Shown in pieces: positions 43,780 to 53,517 of a DNA stretch of 64,000 bases. Within the stretch, counting starts at the first letter, position 1; each line of letters opens with the position of its first letter. Source of the stretch: Mesorhizobium sp. B2-4-15 (GTDB taxonomy: Bacteria; Pseudomonadota; Alphaproteobacteria; Rhizobiales; Rhizobiaceae); contig NZ_VFUZ01000009.1 in the NCBI RefSeq assembly GCF_006658505.1, forward strand, positions 1 to 64,000, given 5' to 3'. The notes under the pieces were generated by a model. The model was not told the origin of the DNA. It did not search any database and saw nothing but the letters and a program-made list of their open reading frames with translations. Position numbers and translations under genes: made by a program.

Positions 43780-44448
43780 ATGGCTTCCTTTAGGCCCAAA
43801 TACATCACCTTCGACTGCTACGGCACGTTGACCTTCTTCCAGATGGCGGAAGCGGCGCGCGATCTCTACGGCAGCCGTCTCGACGAACAGCGCATGCAGG
43901 AGCTCATAAAGAACTTCGCGGCCTACCGGCTCGACGAGATCATGGGCGACTGGAAGCCCTATGCCGACGTCGTCCACAACGCGCTCGAGCGCTCCTGCAA
44001 GCGCAACGGCGTCGCTTTCAGCGCCGAGGACGCCAGAATGGTCTATGAGCGTGTTCCGACCTGGGGGCCTCACGCGGACGTTCCGGCCGGCCTGGCGAAG
44101 GTCGCCAAGGAAATCCCGCTGGTCATCCTCTCCAACGCCATGAACGCGCAGATCATGTCCAATGTCGAAAAGCTCGGCGCGCCATTCCATGCCGTCTACA
44201 CGGCCGAACAAGCGCAGGCGTACAAACCCCGCTTCAGGGCGTTCGAGTATATGTTCGACATGCTGGGCTGCGGCCCGGAAGAGGTGCTTCACTGTTCGTC
44301 TTCGTTCCGCTACGACCTGATGTCGGCACACGACCTCGGCATCAAGAACAAGGTCTGGGTCAACCGGGGCCACGAGCCGGCCAACCCGTATTACGGCTAT
44401 GTCGAGATCGCCGATATTTCGGGTCTTCCGGACGTGGTTGGGCTTTGA
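43780..44448 (+). CDS. haloacid dehalogenase type II-like HAD hydrolase, 222 aa
   Basis: Motif I YITFDCYGTLTFFQ, motif II VILSNAMNAQIM, motif III Lys in AQAYKPRFRAFEY and motif IV VLHCSSSFRYDLMSAHDLG. This is the FDCYGTL form typical of L-2-haloacid dehalogenases. It shares the fold but is clearly different from the HAD gene at 40,277. It is 16 bp before the FAD oxidase and cotranscribed. A role in removing a phosphate or halogen from the pathway substrate is possible. Confidence 0.83.
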   Translation: MASFRPKYITFDCYGTLTFFQMAEAARDLYGSRLDEQRMQELIKNFAAYRLDEIMGDWKPYADVVHNALERSCKRNGVAFSAEDARMVYERVPTWGPHADVPAGLAKVAKEIPLVILSNAMNAQIMSNVEKLGAPFHAVYTAEQAQAYKPRFRAFEYMFDMLGCGPEEVLHCSSSFRYDLMSAHDLGIKNKVWVNRGHEPANPYYGYVEIADISGLPDVVGL

Positions 44449-44464
44449 GACAGACAGGATGCCG

Positions 44465-45739
44465 ATGAAGTTGGTCTCCTACTGGCACGACACCGCCCCA
44501 GTCTTTTCCGGCGGCGCGCAAGGCCCGGTCGAGGGGCACTACGACGCCGCCATCATCGGCGGCGGCTTCACCGGTCTCGCCGCCGCGCGCCATTTGGCGA
44601 AGGCCGGCGCGAAGGTGGCGGTGCTGGAAGCGGAGCGGGTGGGCTGGGCCGCATCCGGGCGCAATGGCGGGCACCTGAACAACGGCCTCGCACATAGCTA
44701 CCTTTCGGCCAAGGCGGAGCTCGGCAGGGAACGGGCGATCGCACTTTACCGCGCGCTGGACAGTTCCATCGACACTATCGAGGCGCTGGTCGCCGAGGAA
44801 GGCATCGATTGCAATTTCCGTCGCGCCGGCAAGCTGAAACTCGCCTCCAAGCCGCAGCATTTCGAGGCGATTGCGCGCAACTTCGAAGCCATTCATGCCG
44901 AAGTGGATCCGGACACGGCGTTGCTGTCGGCGACCGATCTCAAGTCCGAGATCGGCTCTCCCTTCCATGGCGCGATGCTGTCGAAGAAGAGCGCCATGAT
45001 GCATATGGGCCGCTATGTGGCCGGTCTCGCCACGGCCGCCGTCCGCCACGGCGCCGTCATCCACGAGAATGCGGTGGTGACTGACCGCAAGCAGGCCGGC
45101 AACAGGCATGAGATCACCACCTCCCGTGGCCAGATCAGCGCCGACAATTTGCTGGTGGCGACCGGGGCCTACACCACGCCGAATTTCGGGTATTTCCGCC
45201 GCAGGATCATCTCCGTCGGCAGCTTCATCATCGCCACCAGACCGTTGAGCGATGCCGAGATCGCATCGACCATGCCTGGCAACCGGACATGTGTGACCTC
45301 GATGAACATCGGCAACTATTTCCGGCTTTCGCCGGACAAGCGCCTGATCTTCGGCGGCCGCGCCCGCTTTTCGGCGACATCCGACCAGCGCTCCGACGCC
45401 AAGAGCGGACAGATATTGCAGGCGGGCCTCGCCGCGATTTTCCCGCAACTCGCCAAGGTCGAGATCGACTATTGCTGGGGCGGGCTGGTCGACATGACCA
45501 AGGACCGTTTCCCGCGCGCCGGCTACCAGGACGGAGCCTGGTACGCGATGGGCTATTCCGGCCACGGCGCGCAGCTTTCCACCCATCTCGGCATGATCAT
45601 GGCCGACGCCATGCTCGGCCGCGAGGACCGCAATCCGATGAAGGGGCTCGAGTGGCCGTCAATTCCCGGCTATTCCGGCAAGCCCTGGTTCCTGCCGATG
45701 GTCGGGCTCTACTACAAGGCGCTCGACCGGATACGGTAA
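44465..45739 (+). CDS. FAD-dependent amine oxidase (PuuB/OrdL-like), 424 aa
   Basis: Begins MKLVSYWHDTAPVF, with the FAD motif AAIIGGGFTGLAAARHLAKAG and the WAASGRNGGHLNNG segment of gamma-glutamylputrescine oxidase and related enzymes; the end reads GAWYAMGYSGHGAQLSTHLG. Such enzymes oxidise an N-acylated or free amine to an aldehyde and H2O2. The start at 44465 has AGG six bases upstream; the ATG six bases earlier has no spacing. It follows the HAD gene by 16 bp and is convergent with the GabD-like gene across a hairpin. Confidence 0.87.
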   Translation: MKLVSYWHDTAPVFSGGAQGPVEGHYDAAIIGGGFTGLAAARHLAKAGAKVAVLEAERVGWAASGRNGGHLNNGLAHSYLSAKAELGRERAIALYRALDSSIDTIEALVAEEGIDCNFRRAGKLKLASKPQHFEAIARNFEAIHAEVDPDTALLSATDLKSEIGSPFHGAMLSKKSAMMHMGRYVAGLATAAVRHGAVIHENAVVTDRKQAGNRHEITTSRGQISADNLLVATGAYTTPNFGYFRRRIISVGSFIIATRPLSDAEIASTMPGNRTCVTSMNIGNYFRLSPDKRLIFGGRARFSATSDQRSDAKSGQILQAGLAAIFPQLAKVEIDYCWGGLVDMTKDRFPRAGYQDGAWYAMGYSGHGAQLSTHLGMIMADAMLGREDRNPMKGLEWPSIPGYSGKPWFLPMVGLYYKALDRIR

Positions 45740-45742
45740 TCG

Positions 45743-45763
45743 GGGCTGGGTTCAGCCCAGCCC
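45743..45763. terminator. hairpin between convergent oxidase and GabD-like genes
   Basis: GGGCTGGG, five bases, CCCAGCCC: an eight-base stem right after one stop and inside the last codons of the other gene. No T-run follows, so termination would be weak or depend on other factors; it may act both ways. Confidence 0.5.
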
Positions 45764-47209
45764 GCCGATGTGAAAACTCTTCATCTCGAGATATTCCTCG
45801 ATGCCGGCCTGTGCGCCCTCGCGCCCGAGGCCGGACTGCTTGATGCCGCCGAAGGGCGCCACCTCCATCGAGACTGAGCCGGTGTTGAGCCCGACCATGC
45901 CGAACTCCAGTGCCTCGCCGACACGCCAGGCGCGTTGCAGGTTTTCGGTGTAGAAGTAGGAGGCAAGCCCATAGGGCGTGCCGTTGGCCAGCGCGATTGC
46001 CTCCTCTTCCGTCTCGAAGCGGAAAAGCGGCGCGACCGGACCAAAGGTCTCCTCGCCGGCGAGCTGCATATCCTTTGTGGCGCCCGTCAGCACCAGCGGC
46101 GCGACATACTGACCGCCCTCCGGCAACGCCGGGCTCTTTGTGACGATCGAGGCGCCTTTGGCGAGCGCGTCCTCGACGTGCCGGTTGATCTTCTCGACCG
46201 CTGCCATGTTGATCATCGGCCCGATGGCGACGCCGGGCTGTGTGCCTGGCCCGACTGTCATGGCGTTGACGCGGGCGGAAAGCTTCGCGGCGAAAGTTTC
46301 GTAGACGCCGGCCTGGACGAGGATGCGGTTGGCGCAAACGCAGGTCTGACCGCCATTGCGGAACTTCGAGGCGAGCGCGCCCTCGACGGCGAGGTCGAGG
46401 TCGGCGTCGTCGAAGACGATGAAGGGCGCATTGCCGCCGAGTTCGAGACTGAGCCGCTTCACGCTGTCGGCCGCCCCGCGCATCAGCAGCGAGCCAACTC
46501 GCGTCGAGCCGGTGAAGGAGATCTTGCGCACGGTCTCGTTCGCCATGATCTCATTGCCGATCTCGGTCGGCATGCCGGTGACGATATTGATGACGCCGGC
46601 GGGAATGCCCGCCCGTTCGGCGAGCACGCCGAGCGCCAGCGCCGAATAGGGCGTGAACTCGGACGGCTTGACGACCACCGTGCAGCCGGCGGCGAGCGCC
46701 GGCGCGACCTTGCGGGTGATCATTGCGTTGGGAAAATTCCACGGCGTGATGATACCGCACACCCCGACCGGTTCCTTCAGCACGATGATGCGGCGGTCGG
46801 ACGTCGGCGAGGGGATGGTGTGGCCGTTGATGCGACGCGCTTCCTCGGCGAACCATTTGACGAAGGATGCGCCATAACGGATCTCGCCCCTGGCCTCATC
46901 CAGCGGCTTGCCCTGTTCCGTCGTCAGGATCAGTGCCAGATCGTCCAGATGCGCGAGCATCAGGCTGTGCCAGGCCTCCAGCAGGACAGCGCGTTCGGCG
47001 TTGGTTTTTTTCCTCCAATCCCGGTAGGCGGAAACCGCGGCGTCAATTGCCGCGCGGGTCTCGGAGCAGGCCATGTCGGGCACCGCGCCGATCGCGGTCT
47101 GCGTCGCCGGATCGATGACATCGACCGTTCTGCCGGAGCCGGCCCCGACCCATTCGCCACCGATCAGGCCTGCCTCGCGGAAGAGAGTGTTGTCCTTCAA
47201 GTTTTTCAT
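45752..47209 (-). CDS. gabD: NAD(P)-dependent succinate-semialdehyde dehydrogenase-like, 485 aa
   Basis: Aldehyde dehydrogenase of the GabD group: PWNFPNAMITRKVAPALAAG (cofactor part), LELGGNAPFIVFDDADLD with the catalytic Glu, and GGQTCVCANRI with the catalytic Cys. Oxidises succinate semialdehyde, or a similar omega-aldehyde, to the acid. It is the last gene of the operon 52,334-45,752, 17 bp after the tartrate dehydrogenase-like gene. With the class III aminotransferase it would complete GABA use. Confidence 0.9.
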   Translation of the reverse strand: MKNLKDNTLFREAGLIGGEWVGAGSGRTVDVIDPATQTAIGAVPDMACSETRAAIDAAVSAYRDWRKKTNAERAVLLEAWHSLMLAHLDDLALILTTEQGKPLDEARGEIRYGASFVKWFAEEARRINGHTIPSPTSDRRIIVLKEPVGVCGIITPWNFPNAMITRKVAPALAAGCTVVVKPSEFTPYSALALGVLAERAGIPAGVINIVTGMPTEIGNEIMANETVRKISFTGSTRVGSLLMRGAADSVKRLSLELGGNAPFIVFDDADLDLAVEGALASKFRNGGQTCVCANRILVQAGVYETFAAKLSARVNAMTVGPGTQPGVAIGPMINMAAVEKINRHVEDALAKGASIVTKSPALPEGGQYVAPLVLTGATKDMQLAGEETFGPVAPLFRFETEEEAIALANGTPYGLASYFYTENLQRAWRVGEALEFGMVGLNTGSVSMEVAPFGGIKQSGLGREGAQAGIEEYLEMKSFHIGGLG

Positions 47210-47226
47210 CGAAAACGACCTTGCAA

Positions 47227-48270
47227 TCAGGTGAGTGCCGCGATGACGGTGGCCGTGATGGCCTCCGTCCGGTCCTTGCCGGCGATGGTGCCGATGCCTC
47301 TGGCGGTCGTCGCCTCGAGCGCCTTGATGACGCGGCCGGCCGCAGCCTTTTCGCCGAGATGATCGAGCATCATGGCGCAGGACCAGATGGCGGCGATCGG
47401 ATTGGCGATGCCGAGATGGGCGATGTCAGGCGCGGAGCCGTGCACCGGCTCGAACATGGATGGCGCCGAACGGTCGGGGTTGATGTTGGCGGAGGCGGCG
47501 TAGCCCAGTCCGCCCTGGATCGCAGCGCCGATATCGGTCAGGATGTCGCCGAAGAGGTTCGAGGCGACGACCACGTCCAGGCTCTCCGGCGCCATGATCA
47601 TGCGCGCGGCAAGCGCATCGACATGATAGCTGGTCACGGCGACGTCGGAGTATTCCGCGGCGAGCTTTCGCGTGATCTCGTCCCAGAACACCATCGAATA
47701 TTTCTGCGCATTGGATTTGGTGACGGACGCAAGCTTGCCCCGCCGTGCCCGCGCCTGCTCGAAGCCGAAGCGAAGGATGCGCTCCACGCCGGCGCGGGTG
47801 AAGATCGAGGTCTCCACCGCGACCTCGTCCGCAGTGCCTTGATGCACGCGCCCGCCGGCGCCGGAATATTCGCCTTCGGTGTTCTCGCGGATGCATAGGA
47901 TGTCAAAGTTTTCCGCCCGTAATGGTCCCCTGACGCCGGGAAGCAGGCGGTGCGGCCGGATGTTGGCGTACTGCACGAATGCCTTGCGGATCGGCAGCAG
48001 CAGGCCGTGAAGCGAGACCGAATCCGGTACCTCCGCCGGCCAGCCGACGGCGCCGAGGAGGATGGCGTCGAAGCCGCGCAACGTCTCAATGCCGCCCTCT
48101 GGCATCATGCGGCCGGTCTCCTTGTAGAATTTGCAGGACCAGGGGAATTGAGTTGCCGTCAGGGCAAAGCCTGCGTGCTGGGCTGCCGTTTCCAGTACCG
48201 CCCAGGCGGCGGCGGTTACATCGTGGCCGATGCCGTCACCGGGGATCAGGGCGATCGAATAGGACTTCAT
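47227..48270 (-). CDS. tartrate/D-malate/isopropylmalate dehydrogenase family protein, 347 aa
   Basis: Begins SYSIALIPGDGIGHDVTAAA; the substrate part shows IRENTEGEYSG, the catalytic Lys/Tyr region VTKSNAQKYSMVFWDE, and SNLFGDILTDIGAAIQGGLG. The VHGSAPDIAHLGIANP end fits the tartrate/D-malate dehydrogenase branch more than LeuB. It oxidises and decarboxylates a 2-hydroxydicarboxylate with NAD+. ATG at 48270 has AGAGAG upstream. Ten bp from the preceding aldehyde dehydrogenase gene in the same operon. Confidence 0.87.
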   Translation of the reverse strand: MKSYSIALIPGDGIGHDVTAAAWAVLETAAQHAGFALTATQFPWSCKFYKETGRMMPEGGIETLRGFDAILLGAVGWPAEVPDSVSLHGLLLPIRKAFVQYANIRPHRLLPGVRGPLRAENFDILCIRENTEGEYSGAGGRVHQGTADEVAVETSIFTRAGVERILRFGFEQARARRGKLASVTKSNAQKYSMVFWDEITRKLAAEYSDVAVTSYHVDALAARMIMAPESLDVVVASNLFGDILTDIGAAIQGGLGYAASANINPDRSAPSMFEPVHGSAPDIAHLGIANPIAAIWSCAMMLDHLGEKAAAGRVIKALEATTARGIGTIAGKDRTEAITATVIAALT

Positions 48271-48280
48271 CGGCATCTCT

Positions 48281-49744
48281 CTAAAGGCTGACCAGGACGC
48301 TTTTGGTCCTGCGGTTGGCGAGATAGGCCTCGCGGCCAAGGTCCTTGCCGATGCCGGAGTGCTTGTAGCCTCCGGTCGGCAGGATGTGGTCGCGCGAGCG
48401 GCTGTAGCGGTTGACCCAGACGGTGCCAGCTTCGAGCTTGCGCGCGATGCGGATCGTGCGGGACAGGTCGGCGGTGAACAGGCCGGAAGCCAGCCCGTAG
48501 GTCGGATGGCTGGACAGCGCCAGGGCCTCTTCCTCGGTCTCGAAGGTCTGGACGGTCAGGACCGGACCGAAAATCTCCTCGACGATTGCGGGATTGGCCT
48601 GGTCGACATTGGCGATCAGCGTCGGCTGGTAGAAATAGCCGGAATTGTCCATGGCGGCGCCGCCGGTCAAGCACTCGCCACCGGCCTCGACGGAGGCCCG
48701 CACGATGCCATCGACACGTGTCCGCTGCCTGTCTGAGACGATCGGCGAATAGTGTGTCGCCTCGTCCCAGGTAGGGCCCGGGCGCACCGCCTTCATCCGC
48801 TCCAGAATCGCGGCCGTCAGCCGGTCGGCCACGCGCTTGTCGACGATCAGGCGCGTGCCGGCGACGCAGGCCTGGCCGGCGTTGAAGATGACGCTACCGG
48901 CGATCGCAGTCGCCGACTTGTCGAGATCGGCATCGGCAAAGACGATCTGCGGGCTCTTGCCGCCGAGCTCCAGCGTCATCGGCTTGACGCCGGTGCGCGC
49001 GACATTCTCCATGATTGCCGATCCGGCCCGGGTCGAGCCGGTGAAGCTGACCTTGGCGATCTCAGGATGGCCGGTGAGCGCCGTGCCGGTCGTCGGACCA
49101 TCGCCGAGCACAACGTTTATGAGCCCGGCCGGCAGGCCTGCTTTGACGGCGAGCTGCGCCATGTAGACTGCCGAGAAGGGCGTCATCTCGGAGGGCTTCA
49201 GCACGACAGCATTGCCGGCGGCCAGCGCCGGGCCGAGCTTCCAGCCGGCCATGGAAATGGGAAAGTTCCACGGCGTGATCGCGCCGACCACGCCATAGGG
49301 CTCGCTCATGATCATGCCGAGGCTGGTATCGTCGGTCGGCACGAGCTCGCTGCCTTCCTTGTCGGCGAACTCGGCGAAGAAGCGGATCTGCTCGGCGGTG
49401 ACGGCGATGTCGCCGGCGATGAGCTGTCCCACGGGCCGGGTCGAGCTCACGGCCTCGATTCTGGCGAGCGCTTCGGCTTCCGCCTCGATCAGGTCTGCCC
49501 AGGCCTGGAGCGCCTTGGTGCGTTCGCGAGGCCGAACGCCGCCCCAGTTGCTGGACTTCAGTGCGGCTCTGGCGCTCTCTACCGCGCGGGTGACGATGTC
49601 GATGCCGGCAATGGGGCAGGCGGTGTATGGCTTGCCGTCAGACGGTCGGCGCATCTCGATCGCACCCTCGGCGGCGATCAGCTCTCCGCCAATGAAATGC
49701 CCGACGGGGAAGGGAACTGTATCCGGATCGAAGCTTAGGCTCAT
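48281..49744 (-). CDS. aldehyde dehydrogenase (PuuC/AldH-like), 487 aa
   Basis: ALDH family: PWNFPISMAGWKLGPALAAG, LELGGKSPQIVFADADLD, and the catalytic Cys in FNAGQACVAGTR. It is distinct from the GabD-like protein of the same operon. The pattern is close to gamma-glutamyl-gamma-aminobutyraldehyde and betaine-aldehyde dehydrogenases. It would oxidise the aldehyde made by the PuuB-like oxidase. Start at 49744 was chosen over a longer frame because the domain begins right after it. Confidence 0.9.
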   Translation of the reverse strand: MSLSFDPDTVPFPVGHFIGGELIAAEGAIEMRRPSDGKPYTACPIAGIDIVTRAVESARAALKSSNWGGVRPRERTKALQAWADLIEAEAEALARIEAVSSTRPVGQLIAGDIAVTAEQIRFFAEFADKEGSELVPTDDTSLGMIMSEPYGVVGAITPWNFPISMAGWKLGPALAAGNAVVLKPSEMTPFSAVYMAQLAVKAGLPAGLINVVLGDGPTTGTALTGHPEIAKVSFTGSTRAGSAIMENVARTGVKPMTLELGGKSPQIVFADADLDKSATAIAGSVIFNAGQACVAGTRLIVDKRVADRLTAAILERMKAVRPGPTWDEATHYSPIVSDRQRTRVDGIVRASVEAGGECLTGGAAMDNSGYFYQPTLIANVDQANPAIVEEIFGPVLTVQTFETEEEALALSSHPTYGLASGLFTADLSRTIRIARKLEAGTVWVNRYSRSRDHILPTGGYKHSGIGKDLGREAYLANRRTKSVLVSL

Positions 49745-49894
49745 GGGCGACCACTTTCCTGCATTGACCGGAGCGTAGCGCGTGCCAGCACGCAGCATGC
49801 GCTGTTCGGTGGCCCGTCGCCGCCGAATGTTGCGTGCTGGGCGCGGGGTACGGCAAAATCTTCCGCGCAGGTCGGCGCCTGTCGCGGACGCCCT

Positions 49895-50263
49895 CTACCC
49901 CACGGTTATGTAGATCTTGCGCACCGTTTCGACGGTCTTCCAAACCCCGGTGAAGCCAGGCTTCATTACGAAACTGTCGCCGGCGCGGTAGGTCACCGGC
50001 TTGCCGCCGTCGGGGGTGATTTCGATCATGCCGGAGAGGATATGGCAGAACTCGAAGGTCTCCCCCTTGATCGAGCGCGTCTCCCCAGGCGTCGCCTCCC
50101 AGACGCCGGTATGGATGAGGTCGTCCTTGGCCACGTCCTGTGCCCAGGTCTTGAAGACGGGATTGCCGGCTATCAGCCGTTCGGGCAACGCCTTGGATTC
50201 GCGCGGTGAAAAGGTTGGGTTGGTGTCGACGGTCTTGAGCAGGAGCAAGGAGCGGCCTTTCAT
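49895..50263 (-). CDS. small cupin protein (EutQ/DUF861-like), 122 aa
   Basis: A single cupin barrel: GVWEATPGETRSIKGETFEF (first motif), CHILSGMIEITPDGGKPVTYRAGDSF in two parts, and VMKPGFTGVWKTVETVRKIY. Cupins of this DUF861 kind accompany amine catabolic genes, for example in polyamine and ethanolamine clusters, with no settled reaction. It stands between the hydroxyacid dehydrogenase (9 bp) and the aldehyde dehydrogenase (about 150 bp) in one operon. Confidence 0.83.
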   Translation of the reverse strand: MKGRSLLLLKTVDTNPTFSPRESKALPERLIAGNPVFKTWAQDVAKDDLIHTGVWEATPGETRSIKGETFEFCHILSGMIEITPDGGKPVTYRAGDSFVMKPGFTGVWKTVETVRKIYITVG

Positions 50264-50272
50264 GTTGGAAAG

Positions 50273-51196
50273 TCAATAGCCGCGCGACCGGTCGACGAGC
50301 CCGATGGGGTCGAGTCCGGCGCGGTGACGCTTGATGTTGTCGATGACGGCGCGGGCGGCGGTCGCTGGCTGGGTGACACTGGCGACATGCGGAGTGAGGA
50401 TGATCTTTGGATGCGACCAGAAAGGATGGCTCGCGGGCAGCGGTTCGGGATCGGTGACGTCGATCATTGCGGCCGACAGGCGACCCCTGTCGAGCGTGGC
50501 GACAAGCGCTTCGTGATCGAGCTGTGGCCCCCGGCCGGTGTGGACGAGCGCCGCGTCCTTGGGCAACTTCGCAAACAGGCCGGCATCAAGGAAGCCGCGC
50601 GTATCCTCGGTCAGCGGCAGCAGGCAGACCAGTATGTCGCTGGCCGCGAGCATCTGTTCCAGCCCGAGCTCGCCATGATGACAAGTCACGCCCTCGATCC
50701 GTCGCGGCGAGCGGCTCCAGCCGGCAAGCGGGAATCCGAAGGGCTTCAACCTGTCTAGGACGGCCTGGCCAAGCTGTCCGAGGCCGAGCACGCCGACCCT
50801 GCGCGACCGGGCCTGCAGTTGCGCGATATCATTCCACTGGCGGGCGCGCTGCTGCGACAGATAGGCCGGCAGGTTGCGATGGAGCGCGAGCACGGCCATA
50901 GTCACATATTCTTGCATCATGCGCGCGATGCCTTCCTCGATCATGCGCACGATCTTCACGTTTTGAGGCACCGCATCGAGGCGAAACTGGTCGACGCCGG
51001 CGCCGATGGAAAACAGGATTTCCAGATTCCTGTAGCGGGCGAGGTCGTCCGGCACGGTCCAGCTGATCAGGTAACGCACGGCGTCTGGATCGACCGCTGC
51101 GGCATCGATCGTGAAAGGGATGTCCGGTAATTCTCCCGCGAACGCCTCGGCGAAGACGGCACCGCGGCGCGCATCGGAATTGAACAGGAATGTCAT
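50273..51196 (-). CDS. D-2-hydroxyacid dehydrogenase (GhrA-like), 307 aa
   Basis: NAD-binding motif [20 protein letters not shown] split by length, catalytic Arg region [15 protein letters not shown], His region [16 protein letters not shown]. Length and the [17 protein letters not shown] start fit glyoxylate/hydroxypyruvate reductase A. It reduces a 2-oxoacid with NAD(P)H. Position in the operon suggests it disposes of glyoxylate or another keto acid. Confidence 0.87.
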   Translation of the reverse strand: MTFLFNSDARRGAVFAEAFAGELPDIPFTIDAAAVDPDAVRYLISWTVPDDLARYRNLEILFSIGAGVDQFRLDAVPQNVKIVRMIEEGIARMMQEYVTMAVLALHRNLPAYLSQQRARQWNDIAQLQARSRRVGVLGLGQLGQAVLDRLKPFGFPLAGWSRSPRRIEGVTCHHGELGLEQMLAASDILVCLLPLTEDTRGFLDAGLFAKLPKDAALVHTGRGPQLDHEALVATLDRGRLSAAMIDVTDPEPLPASHPFWSHPKIILTPHVASVTQPATAARAVIDNIKRHRAGLDPIGLVDRSRGY

Positions 51197-51209
51197 CGCG
51201 GTTGCCTCG

Positions 51210-52334
51210 TCACGACGCGCAGCGCGTGCCCAGCGCCCCGATCAATCGCTGGCAGGCGGCGAGTTCGCTCGCAAGGATGTACTCGTCCGGCTTGTGGGCG
51301 CGGCCAATGTCGCCTGGGCCGCAGATGATCGCGTCGAAGCCGGCGGCCTGATAGAGGCCGGCCTCCGTGCCGTAGCTGACGGCGCCGAGCGGCGCTTCGC
51401 GGGTCAACTCGCACAGCAGGGTCGCCAGCGCCGCGTCTCGCGGAAGCGATAGCGCCGGATAGGCGCTGATCGGCGTCCACTCGACCCGGAAGCCGTCGGC
51501 CGTAAGAACCTCTGCCTGCGCTTTGACTGACGCGAGCAGGCTGGCCGGATCGACGCCGGGTATGGCGCGCGCCTCCAGGTCCAAAGTGCAGGTGTCTGGA
51601 ATGATGTTGACTGACTGTCCGCCTGCCACCACGCCCGCCTGGAGCGAGGAGTAGGGCGGCTCGAAGGCAGGGTCGAACGGACCATGCGTCAACCGCTCGG
51701 CTTCGCTCACGGCCTCGCTCAGCGCCGCGGCCATGGCATGGATAGCGTTAAGCCCGAGATCGGGCCGCGAGGAATGGCCGGAGCGCCCGTTGATCGTCAC
51801 GCGGGCGGCTGCCTTGCCCTTGTGGGCGCACACGGCGCGCATGGCGCTCGGCTCGCCGACGATGACGCCGAGCGGCTTCGCGCAAAGGGCAGGCAGGCGG
51901 GCAATCAGATGCGGCACGCCGCGGCACCCGACCTCCTCGTCATAGGAGAAGGCGAGATGGATCGGCCTGGCAAGGCGCAGTCCCGTCAGTGCGGGTACGG
52001 CCGCGAGCACCGCGGCAAGAAACCCTTTCATGTCGGTGGTGCCACGTCCGTAGAGCCTTTCGCCCTCCTGGCGCAGCGCGAAAGGGGACGAGGTCCATTG
52101 CGGCTCTGCGGCAGGGACGACGTCCATGTGGCCGGATAGTATGTAGCCGGGGACATCAGCAGGGCCGATCGTCGCGAAAAGATTGGAACGATCGCCTTCC
52201 GGTCCGGGGAGCACGGTGACCTGCGTTCCGTGCTCCGTGAGATAGGTCTCGATCCAGCCGGCGATATCACCGTTCGGTTTGCCGGCGACCGATGGAAAGG
52301 CGACGAGACGGTCGAGGATGTCGAAGACGTCCAT
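51210..52334 (-). CDS. ArgE-type N-acyl amino acid deacetylase (M20 family), 374 aa
   Basis: M20 metallopeptidase with the metal ligands in [10 protein letters not shown] (His/Asp) and [13 protein letters not shown] (Asp), the general base pair in [13 protein letters not shown], the dimer-domain mark [16 protein letters not shown], and the late His in [10 protein letters not shown]. The group is acetylornithine deacetylase. ATG at 52334 follows GAGGG. First gene of the six-gene operon, divergent from the second GNAT. It would remove the acetyl group from an N-acetylated amino acid. Confidence 0.9.
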   Translation of the reverse strand: MDVFDILDRLVAFPSVAGKPNGDIAGWIETYLTEHGTQVTVLPGPEGDRSNLFATIGPADVPGYILSGHMDVVPAAEPQWTSSPFALRQEGERLYGRGTTDMKGFLAAVLAAVPALTGLRLARPIHLAFSYDEEVGCRGVPHLIARLPALCAKPLGVIVGEPSAMRAVCAHKGKAAARVTINGRSGHSSRPDLGLNAIHAMAAALSEAVSEAERLTHGPFDPAFEPPYSSLQAGVVAGGQSVNIIPDTCTLDLEARAIPGVDPASLLASVKAQAEVLTADGFRVEWTPISAYPALSLPRDAALATLLCELTREAPLGAVSYGTEAGLYQAAGFDAIICGPGDIGRAHKPDEYILASELAACQRLIGALGTRCAS

Positions 52335-52572
52335 TCCAGCCCTCAGGGATTTCGGGTGCGCCGGATGGGTGCCGTCGACCGTATGCTGCAACAAGTCGGA
52401 ACAGCATGTGCGGCTTCTTTCGCGATTGCGTGCTGAAAGCGGAAATGTTTCAGTCGAATCTTGCGTTGGCGCGCGGCTTTCGAGCAAATCGTATCGACCT
52501 GGTTGTCTAGCGTTGGCAGGGGCGGGCGGCCATTGTGTGTCACCCGCTTAGCAATCGTTCTGAGGCAAGAAA

Positions 52573-53469
52573 TTGAAGCCGTCCGGAAGTTTCAAAATCG
52601 ATGCCTTCTCGATGCGCATCGGCGACATCGAGGGCATCGAACTCGACCGGTTGCACGCGCACTCCCTATCTGTGGGATGGCCGCACCGAGCCGAAGACTG
52701 GCAGTTCCTGCGCGAAGTGGGGGAAGGGCTCGTGGCGCTTGATGAGATTGGCCGTGTTCTGGGCTCGGCCATGTGGTTCGCGCATGGCGCCGATTTCGCG
52801 ACCGTTGGAATGGTCATCACCTCGCCGCGACTGCAGACGCTCGGTGCGGGGCAATGGCTGATGCAGCGGGTCTTCGAGAAGGTCGCCGGGCGCGACCTGC
52901 GCCTCAATGCGACCCGGGCGGCAAGGCGGCTCTACCTTTCGCTCGACTTCCAGCCGGAGAAGACCGTCTATCAATGCCAAGGCATCGCCCGCATGCCAAC
53001 AATGGATAGTCAGCCGGGCGCGCGCGGCGACATCCGGGCTTTGACGGCAAGCGATATTCCGGCAGGGATCGCGCTCGACGCGGCCGGCTTTGGCGTGAAG
53101 CGGACGGCGCTCATTGAAATGCTCTTCGCGCATTCGGCCGGCTATGGGCTTTTCAAGGGCGACAGGCTGAGCGCCTTCGCGCTCTGCCGGCCATTCGGGC
53201 GCGGCCATGTGGTGGGACCGGTCGTGGCCGAAAGCGATACCGACGCCGTAGCTATCGTGCGGCCGCACGTCGCCGACCATTCGGGATCTTTCCTTCGGGT
53301 CGACACCCACATGGACAGCGGCGAGTTCGCCGCCTTTCTTTCGCACGCCGGGATGCCGGTCTTCGATACGGTGCTGACCATGTCGTTGGGCAAACGCCTC
53401 GCCGATTTCTCCGTCGGCGGCCCGGCTACGCCGAAGACCTATGCTCTGGCGAGCCAAACTCTCGGGTAG
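52573..53469 (+). CDS. GNAT acetyltransferase, paralogue of the gene at 42,623, 298 aa
   Basis: Two-part layout as in the gene at 42,623: FKIDAFSMRIGDIEGIE and WPHRAEDWQFLREV match its N-terminus (ELQAFRPDHIEG, WPHRQQDWQMAL), the first acetyl-CoA loop reads TLGAGQWLMQRVF, and the second half keeps FGRGHVVGPVVAES and FLRVDTHMDSGEFAAFL. The start is TTG at 52573 with GAGG upstream; the alignment needs the residues before the first ATG (52,612). Both end in a similar tail (YALASQTLG versus FALANQALG). Divergent from the ArgE-type gene across 238 bp. Confidence 0.82.
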   Translation: MKPSGSFKIDAFSMRIGDIEGIELDRLHAHSLSVGWPHRAEDWQFLREVGEGLVALDEIGRVLGSAMWFAHGADFATVGMVITSPRLQTLGAGQWLMQRVFEKVAGRDLRLNATRAARRLYLSLDFQPEKTVYQCQGIARMPTMDSQPGARGDIRALTASDIPAGIALDAAGFGVKRTALIEMLFAHSAGYGLFKGDRLSAFALCRPFGRGHVVGPVVAESDTDAVAIVRPHVADHSGSFLRVDTHMDSGEFAAFLSHAGMPVFDTVLTMSLGKRLADFSVGGPATPKTYALASQTLG

Positions 53470-53517
53470 GCCGGTGCTCTCGTCGACAAAAAGAGCCGGC
53501 CAACATTCAACCGTTGC

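Noticed and set aside
45935..47362. A 475-residue plus-strand open frame
   Set aside because: Antisense to the GabD-like gene; no motif or start signal.
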